Shown: positions 56,744 through 64,000 of the stretch, piece by piece | Layout: the number at the start of each line of letters is the position of its first letter | Position numbering within the stretch: the first letter of the stretch is position 1 | NCBI RefSeq assembly: GCF_900496995.4 | Contig: NW_024470386.1 | Span: 1 to 64,000, forward strand | From: Aquila chrysaetos chrysaetos | Lineage: Eukaryota > Chordata > Aves > Accipitriformes > Accipitridae | Direction: 5' to 3' | Length of the DNA: 64,000 nt | The notes under the pieces: model-generated | Seen by the model: the letters and a program-made list of their open reading frames with translations, nothing else | Databases searched by the model: none | Told to the model about the DNA's origin: nothing | Program-made: the position numbers and the translations under genes

Positions 56744-59700
56744 AGAAAAAAAACACAGGCGATTCAGTCCCCTCACCAAAGCCAGAGGAGGGAAAGAAAA
56801 CTGATAGCAGCAGTCCCTTATTCTGATTTGCCTGCCCAGCTTGGGGAGCAGGGCTTAGCTCCCACCTGGGCTCAGCCCAGCACATAATTTGCCTTAGTTC
56901 TACTTTCACTAAAGACACTAACAGTAGCATGCTCTAAAAACATTTCTTCTTATTCTTCTTGATGGTCATAAAACTCATTTCTTTACTCTTAGTAAACTTA
57001 ATTGCTTTAATGTTCTGCCTTTCACCTGACTTGATCCCCCTCCACTGCTGCTTGTTCTTCTCCAGACTCCTGCCTTCAGGCACAAGGGCCTGGGACACCC
57101 CACCAGTATCAGTCCCCTGCCTAAGGAAAAGTCTTCTCCTCTGGAGCCCAAGGCTCCGCCACTTGCTCTCCTCACCCCCCCGGCATCTGGGACCCCACCA
57201 TTTCATGGTCACTACAGCCAAGGATGACACCGAGTATCACATCCCTGACCACATCTTCCGTGTTTGCCAGTACTGGGGCCAGGTGAAGCACCCAGGGCCC
57301 TTGCTGGCCCACCTAGGAGCTGTCTGAAGAAGTTGTCCCGAGATCCTCCAGACTGTTTGCACCCTGTTGGACCTGGTCCATGGATGCCAGGGCAATTAGT
57401 CCCCAGCAGGAACTGGCTCATTGACCTGCAGTCTTCATTGGGCTGCTGACAGAAGACTTCTCCTGCTTCCTCACCCTCATGGAGAGGTTCAGAACTGCCA
57501 GCACGGTGTCACCCTTCCTGCTTCCTCTAATCCTCAGTGACAGAAGCTAACCCATCCTGGAAGAGCTCCACACATCCGAGCTGCCCCTTCACACAGGGCC
57601 AGCCCCATGCTCACCTTCCCTGGCACTCTCTTCTGCAGAGCCTCTATCCCTCTTTTGCAGCACCCCAGGTGAGCAAGCTGTCCCACCACATCTAATTTCA
57701 TCCAAAACCTTCACAGTGCTGTGAGGCTCCAGCTCCTCCTGCCTGTGCACGTTTGGGCTGCAGCATCCCAGCCGTGGCACCGGGGCTGGGCACAGACTCC
57801 TTGCAGGCAGATACGGTAACAGGGACCCAGGACCCCACGCTGCTTCACACGCTAGAGTGTTTGACAGAAGTTCGTGCAACAAGGAACTGAGCTGCCCACA
57901 GACTGCCCTGCTGTCTCCAAGGCCAGAGAAACACGGCTGGGGAATGACACCGTGTCCAGAGAGGCGTTTGGTGACTCTGCAGAAATGCTGCAGGGCTGTG
58001 GGGCTTGTAGGACAAACTCCAGCAAGGAGAGGGTGCTGCAGAGAAAGTCTTTGGAGGTGGACACCTTTTGGTCCATCCCCACTGTGACTGTGGACATTGC
58101 CATCATCACCTTCCTTCCGCACACCATCAGGCATGGGAGGAGAGGTTCAGAGAGAGGAGAACGGTCCCGGGTGGAGAGCACAAGCACAGGGCTGGGCACC
58201 CTGCTGTGGCCTGCCTCCTTGTCCTGCGGCACCACCAAGGGATGGACCTTGCGTCTGTGGCGTGGTGTTGCTGTTCAGGCGATGGCAGACAGGCACCGGA
58301 CCCCTTTGGCAGGCCCTTGGGTGCCTGCCCCACACCAGCTCCACCAGGGCACGGCTCCCCTGGAGGTCCTGTGCTGTGTTTGCCTGCTGAGTGCAGTTGT
58401 ATTTGGCACTCTAGGCACCTGGCGTGGCACTGGAGGCTTTTTTCTTGATGCCATTAAGTAAATGAAAATAAATAAGGTGTCTTCAGCACAGGGATGTGGA
58501 CGTGTCTTAGCTTTGCCGTGACTGGTACTCTAGTCAATGCAGTGGAGAGAGAGACACCGGGGTCTCCTTCTGGTGCGCCCCTGTGCTTGGTCAGCCCAAG
58601 AGCTCCATGTGCTCCAGAGATATATGTGACAAGGTGCATTCAGGTGCCCTGAACGTGCAGGTCCAGTGTCACGCAGGATGGCCAAGGATATCCCCATTCC
58701 CGCTCTGGACCTCAGCTGAGGCTCGGGAAGGCTGTGGGTATTCTCAGAGATTTTCCACCAGAGCTTGCAAACACTTGCATACGTCTTGGACGAACCCTGG
58801 CCCCTCAGTCATCAGCAAGTGTCTGTGGGTGAGCAACCGAGTGCCCACAGAACAAAGACCAGGGAATCAGAGCAGGGGCTCACCTGCAGGCAATGCTTTT
58901 GTCCCCCCCGGAATTGAAGCAAGAGGAATCCCAGCTCCTCTGGCTGTGTGGGCTGCATGGGGGGAGCTGAATCCTGCTTCTTCCAGCTGGGGATGACATG
59001 CCTGCATTGCCTCAGCCGAACAACAGCTCTGCAAAGGGGAAGCCAACCCCTCCCTGCCCGCCTGTCCTTTTTGTTACGGGACAGGAACGGCGGTGTCCGG
59101 AGGGGAACATCGACGCCTCTCGCAGACAACCATGCTCTGTTAGAACAATTTCTGCCGCAGGAATCAGTCCCTCTCTGCTGTTGAGAGAGGGACCATTAGT
59201 GATTACTTTTGAGGACTCCAAAGCACGCTCCCCAGGGATGACCCTGCTGCCTTTCAGGCTCTGTCAGCCCTGGAGCCCCAGGGACACGTGGAGGGAGCGC
59301 AGAGGGGTCAGAGAAAGGGCTGCCTTGGGCTGGTCCTCTGCTGCTGGGCTCCTGGGACGGGGGGAGCTCGTGGCAAAGGAGCAGCGCTGCACAAAGACAG
59401 CTCTGCCCAGGAGCAGCTCCTCTGCAAAGCGCAGCACTGCCTGCAGGCAGTGAGAGGAGAGGCGAGGAGCAAGAGAGAGGTTACAGGCAGTGTGGAGTGG
59501 GAGGATGCCGAGAGCTCACTGGGGAAGAATCATCATCACAGCTCATAACCCAGTAAGTCTCTGGCTGCAGGGCAATGTACCGGAGTTTCCTGGAGGGGTC
59601 TCCTAGAGCTGGCACATCCCAGAGCAGATAGGATCTGCCAGGATGGCTCTCAGGGTTTCTTTCGCGTGGAGAAGGATGTGCAGCAGAGCAGGGCTTCCCT

Positions 59701-60223
59701 GCTGCACCCTCTGGGCGACAGGGCATCATCACAGGTCCCTTTTCCCGGGGTTGTCTGCAGGGGTGTGAAGCCGGGCGTGCACCCAGGGGTGCCCAGGGCT
59801 GTCCTTCAGAGCAGGGTCCCTGCACCCCAGGGCTCTGTGTGCCGGGGCTCTGCTCCCCACGGCACTCTGGGGAGAAGCTGTGGGTGGAAGGAGCAACCCC
59901 CGGCAGGGCAGGGTCCTTCTGCTGTTGGGAGGGTGCTGCGTGGGCCAGGGCTGCTCGGAGCTCCACATCACCCCAGGACATCTCTGAGGGCAGTTTTGAA
60001 GAGGAATGCCAAGGTGGTGGTTAAATGAAAGGAAAGGAGTCTGTGCTTTGTGTTTTCTCCTCTTGGTTGTCTGGGCGGGCAGTGGGGGAATAGGAATTTA
60101 TTTCTCTGTTCTGGAGAAGGCACTGAGACCCCAGCTCTCATTCGGACTTGTCCGAGTTGCTCCTCAGACCATGGACACACAGAGATGCCCCTGGGCAGTG
60201 TCCTGCTGCCAGGAGGCAGACAA

Positions 60224-60343
60224 CATCTGCAGGGCAGAGTTGAGCACGCACTGGGTGGGATGGGGTCTGTGAGCGAGGACATGGCAGAGACGTGGGGACC
60301 GAGAAGCAGATGCCAGCAGGGACTGCTCCAGGCAGCAGAGACA
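60224..60343 (+). repeat. 120-bp repeat, fused single member (copy 3)
   Basis: Only one member is present. Its left flank and the diagnostic GACATGG come from the left member, and its right flank (CGAAGAGGGAGG) from the right member. The ~790 bp between them is gone, as expected after recombination between the two repeats. A 7-base insertion (GACAACA) sits at its left edge. Confidence 0.88.
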
Positions 60344-60954
60344 CGAAGAGGGAGGGAGAGTCAACTACTCGCAGAAACGCCGTGGGAGGTGGGTGATTCA
60401 AGCACCTGCCTGTCATCCCCTGCGGTGCAGACACCTTCTCCTGAGGAATCCTCTGGACTCCTCTCCCACTCAGCAGAGCCTCTGCTCCCAAGGCTGTGGG
60501 GCCCAGGACATGAGACACCTCCTTGGCAGCTGGACCTCCAGAAGGAGAGGTGCATGCGTCTTCCAACGTGCTACACAACAACGTGGCTAAAAGCACCTGC
60601 CCGGGAGTGCCACTGTCTGTGAGGTGGTGAGTACAGGGAGGTAAGGAGAAGGCTTCGCTGCATGCCTGTCTGTCCTTGTCACTTTGCTTCATCTGGTGGG
60701 AGTACTGCGATATTCCTCCTTGTGTCTCCACATGTACGTGGTGCCCTTGGTCTCTGGGCTTTGGGTGGGGGTGCAGGTCAGCTTCTTTTCTGACAGTGAC
60801 CCTGTAGGACCTGCCTGGAGATGTCTTCAATGGGAACTAGGTGCTGATGCTCCATTTTTGTCAGAAGATTTTAGGGTTTTTTCCTTGAAAAATCTCTCAA
60901 AACTTCTGACTGTCTTTTCCTTCTTAAACAGACCCCGATGCCTAGAGGCAGCAA

Positions 60955-61866
60955 ATGCCCAACAGCAGCTCCATCACCCAGTTCCTCCTCCTGGAGTTTG
61001 CAGACACGCGGGAGCTGCAGCTCTTGCACTTCTGGCTCTTCCTGGGCATCTACCTGGCTGCCCTCCTGGGCAACGGCCTCATCATCATCGCTGTAGCCTG
61101 CGACCAGCACCTCCACACCCCCATGTACTTCTTCCTCCTCAACCTCTCCCTCCTCGACCTGGGCTCCATCTCCACCACTGTCCCCAAATCCATGGCCAAC
61201 TCCCTCTGGGACACCAGGGATATTTCCTATGCAGGATGCACTGCTCAGGTCTTTTTCTTTCTCTTCTTGATGTCAGTGGAGTATTTTCTTCTCACCCTCG
61301 TGGCCTATGACCGCTACGTTGCCATCTGCAAACCCCTGCACTACGGGACCCTCCCGGGCAGCAGAGCTTGTGCCAACATGGCAGCAGCTGCCTGGGGCAG
61401 TGGTTTCCTCTATGCCGTGCTGCACACTGCCAATACATTTTCACTGCCACTCTGCCAAGGCAATGCCGTGAACCAGTTCTTCTGTGAAATCCCTCAGATC
61501 CTCAAGCTCTGCTGCTCCAACTCATACCTCAGGGAATTTGAGGTTCTTGTATTTAGTGCTATTTTAGCTTTTGGGTGTTTTGTTTTCAATGTGCTGTCCT
61601 ATGCGCAGATCTTCAGGGCTGTGCTGAGGATCCCCTCCGAGCAGGGACGCCACAAAGCCTTTTCCACGTGCCTGCCTCACCTGGCCGTGGTCTCCCTTTA
61701 TGTCAGTACTGCCACATTTGCCTGCCTGAAGCCCCCCTCCATCTCCTCCCATTCCCTCAATCTGGTGGTAGCTGTTCTGTACTCGGTGGTGCCTCCCGCA
61801 GTGAACCCCCTCATCTACAGCTTGAGGAACCAAGATCTCAAGGATGCCATGAGGAAAGTGTTTTAA
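60955..61866 (+). CDS. Olfactory receptor, OR14-like (copy 3), 303 aa
   Basis: Intact and identical to copy 2 at the protein level except Ile212 to Asn in the fifth transmembrane segment (FVFNVLSYAQ). A polar residue in TM5 could alter ligand binding or folding. Its upstream region is ~0.79 kb shorter than in copies 1 and 2 through the repeat-mediated deletion ending ~0.6 kb before the start, so regulatory DNA may have been lost. Confidence 0.94.
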   Translation: MPNSSSITQFLLLEFADTRELQLLHFWLFLGIYLAALLGNGLIIIAVACDQHLHTPMYFFLLNLSLLDLGSISTTVPKSMANSLWDTRDISYAGCTAQVFFFLFLMSVEYFLLTLVAYDRYVAICKPLHYGTLPGSRACANMAAAAWGSGFLYAVLHTANTFSLPLCQGNAVNQFFCEIPQILKLCCSNSYLREFEVLVFSAILAFGCFVFNVLSYAQIFRAVLRIPSEQGRHKAFSTCLPHLAVVSLYVSTATFACLKPPSISSHSLNLVVAVLYSVVPPAVNPLIYSLRNQDLKDAMRKVF

Positions 61867-63515
61867 TGGACATTTTTCGGTAGTTACAAACTTCTCTCTA
61901 CACAAATGGCTCCCATGGTATCCTATTGCAGGCACGTGCTTTGTTCGTTTATCATGGTCATTATTATTATTATCTGTAGAACATAAATGTTTGGATTGAC
62001 TTTACTGCTAAGGATGAATGTACCTTCTCTGTGTCACCTGACTCTCAGATGACAAATCTTTCGAAGACTGCATCACAGCTGCATCTCCCATAGCTTCCTC
62101 GTGATAAAATGGCATCTCCCCAGCGCGCTGCCTGAAGACTGCGCTCTTCATCCAAAGCTGGCGACAAGAACAGGCATGAGCAAATGCTCCCCAAAGGGGC
62201 CTGTCGCTCCATGGATTCAGGAGCAAAAAAGTCATTGTCTTGCTGGTGCCTTTCAGAGACTGCAGCTTGGATTTGGGACTTACCCACTGGTGTCTAGTGA
62301 CAGTGGAGATGGTGAGCAGTCACGGAGCCACTGAGGTACATGGCCTGGGCTGTCGCACATGTGACACGCGCATGATGTCCTTCAGGAAGAGAGTCTGGAG
62401 CTGCCTGGAGACCCCAGGGGTCAACATGGACAGCGTGTGCCTCGGACGGGCAGTGACTGGAGCCCCACACAGTGAGAGATGGCCCACAGTGGACTCACTC
62501 AAAGGAAAGTGCTAAACGCAGGCATCCAAAGGAAAAGAAGCACTCTACAATCCCCGAGGAGGAAATGGGGAGCCAGCAGGCACAAGGAAGAGAGGCTGGA
62601 GAGTCATTCATGTCACCTTCAGGCACAACTGAACATCTGCTCTCCTTGGAAATGTACCATATTCCCTTCAAGCACCTTCCATCTCCACAGAGCCCCAGAG
62701 CGGGTCTTCGCAGCAGTGATGCGCACCCAGCTCTGAGGGCCAGTGGGGAGCACAAGGAGAGCCCAGGAATGACCAGAATGTTCAGGAGAAGGTGACATGG
62801 GATCTGACCTGGGCTAGAGTTTGCATCGCAAAACATGACAATGTTCAGCTCATTCAAAACTGTTGCCAGACCGTGGATAACCTGAAGCACGCTCACAGTG
62901 CAGAGCCAGACGTTCTTGGTCTGGTGCTTGGTTCCTGGTGCTCCAGCAGGCCTGGGAAATGGCTGCAGAAGGACTGGTGCCTCCCACTCCCCATGCCTTT
63001 ATGCCATCGTCCCTCCTGAAGAGTGACATCGAAACGGGGGCTGGCAGCCTGTGTCGGGGCTGGCACTGACGGAAGCATGACCCAGCAGCCCCGTGAGTTT
63101 GCTGCTGTCCCTCACTCGGTCCCTGGGCCTAGCACATGTCCTTGAGACAGCCTCCCCCACCCCATCTGCTGGCTCTTACCCTCAAAAGTCAGCCCCAGTC
63201 CTGACCAGTCCAGGGGAGGGCTGATCTTTCAAATGTGACCAGCTCCATCTGTACTGGGGGAGCATCCAGCCCTTCCCAGGCTCACCCATTCCCAGGCCCT
63301 GGAGCAGGGGGGGTCTTCAGACTCTTGGGCACCACGGTCTGTTGTGCAGACCATGCCAGGGGGATGCTTCCCCACCCCTGAACGCACCCTGCACCGTGTG
63401 GTGTCTGCACAGGTTGGCTGTGGGGCAGCGGGGCTCTGCTGGTGCAGGGGTGAGGATGTGAACCTGAGCCACAAGGTTCCTGGGAGCTCCCACACTACCA
63501 GGACATCCCAAAAAA

Positions 63516-63741
63516 GACTTGTAAGAAGGGCTTCTCTAGGTATGTCAGCCAGCAAAGGAAGGTCAAAGGAAGGGTAACCGCCTCGTGAACACAACTGGCA
63601 GACTGGTAACAGCAGACGAGGAGAAGGCTGAGGTACTCAACAACTGTTATGCTTCCTTCTTCACCGGCAAGCTCTCTTCCCGCACCTCTTGAGTGGATGG
63701 GCCTCAAGGCAGGGACTGAGGGAGCAAAGTCCCTCCCGCTG
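63516..63741 (+). mobile_element. CR1 LINE fragment, left part (copy 3)
   Basis: Left part of the same CR1. The right part lies beyond the window. Confidence 0.85.
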
Positions 63742-64000
63742 TGTCCTGGGTTCAGCTGGGATAGAGTTAATTTTCACAGGAGCCTGGGAGGGGGCACAGC
63801 CAGGGCAGCTGACCTGAACTAGCCAAGGAGCTATTCCATACCATGTGCAGTCATGCTCACTATACAAATGGGGAGCGGGCTGGGGGGAGCTCTCTGCTCT
63901 CGGTGTGGGAAGCGGCAGAGTGTCAGGTTCCAGGTGGTGAGCCGTTGCACTGTGCATCACTCGTTTTGCATATTCTTTTATTAGTACCATTGTTGTTGTT
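63742..64000 (+). mobile_element. Solo LTR, ERVL-type, nested in CR1 (copy 3, cut by window)
   Basis: First 259 bp of the same LTR. It continues past the window end. Confidence 0.88.

Larger units (their letters stand above)
44973..64000 (+). repeat. Tandem segmental duplication, unit copy 3 (cut by window end)
   Basis: Third copy, with the same CR1/MROH junction as copy 2. It is 19,028 bp long here and stops inside the ERVL-type LTR. By analogy with copy 2 its right junction should lie about 735 bp beyond the window. It has lost ~0.79 kb upstream of the OR gene compared with copies 1 and 2. Confidence 0.95.

Overview
The window is bird genomic DNA. The evidence is CR1 LINE fragments, solo LTRs of avian endogenous-retrovirus type (one 434-bp element flanked by a 5-bp target duplication is inserted inside a CR1), an olfactory receptor of the avian-expanded OR14 type, and a maestro heat-like repeat (MROH) gene. 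I cannot assign a species. All identifications come from reading translations and motifs; no database search was run.

The main structure is a head-to-tail array of a ~20.4-kb segmental duplication. Copy 1 spans 4095-24650, copy 2 spans 24651-44972, and copy 3 runs from 44973 past the window end. The sequence before 4095 is single-copy and holds upstream exons of the MROH gene. Both internal junctions are identical to the base: a CR1 fragment abuts an MROH splice-donor region. One breakpoint was therefore copied, and the array grew by unequal exchange.

Order inside each unit: (1) six 3' exons of the MROH gene; (2) a minus-strand solo LTR (0.93 kb, 5-bp target duplication), apparently nested in an older minus-strand LTR; (3) a TATA promoter preceded by a 53-bp minisatellite, then an intronless gene for a RIM-binding-protein-like coiled-coil/SH3 protein; (4) an older internally duplicated ~0.8-kb block, whose first member is interrupted by another solo LTR; (5) a near-perfect tRNA-Asn(GTT) fused to a CR1-like tail and A-run; (6) ~2.5 kb of unidentified sequence with a 195-codon open frame and a polyadenylation signal; (7) the second ~0.8-kb block and a 120-bp direct repeat; (8) an intact OR14-like gene; (9) a CR1 fragment carrying the nested ERVL-type solo LTR, which ends at the next junction.

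The copies have different fates. Copy 1 has the native MROH 5' exons but frameshifts in both MROH and the RIM-BP-like gene. Copy 2 has an open MROH fragment, a RIM-BP gene that lost ~0.94 kb including its start, a private solo LTR at 30623-31266 and a third minisatellite unit. Copy 3 has an open MROH fragment and the only full-length RIM-BP-like gene (691 aa), but has lost ~0.79 kb by recombination between the 120-bp repeats. All three olfactory receptors are open. Differences between copies are mosaic, which implies gene conversion. Many indels lie in homopolymers, so some frame breaks could be assembly error.
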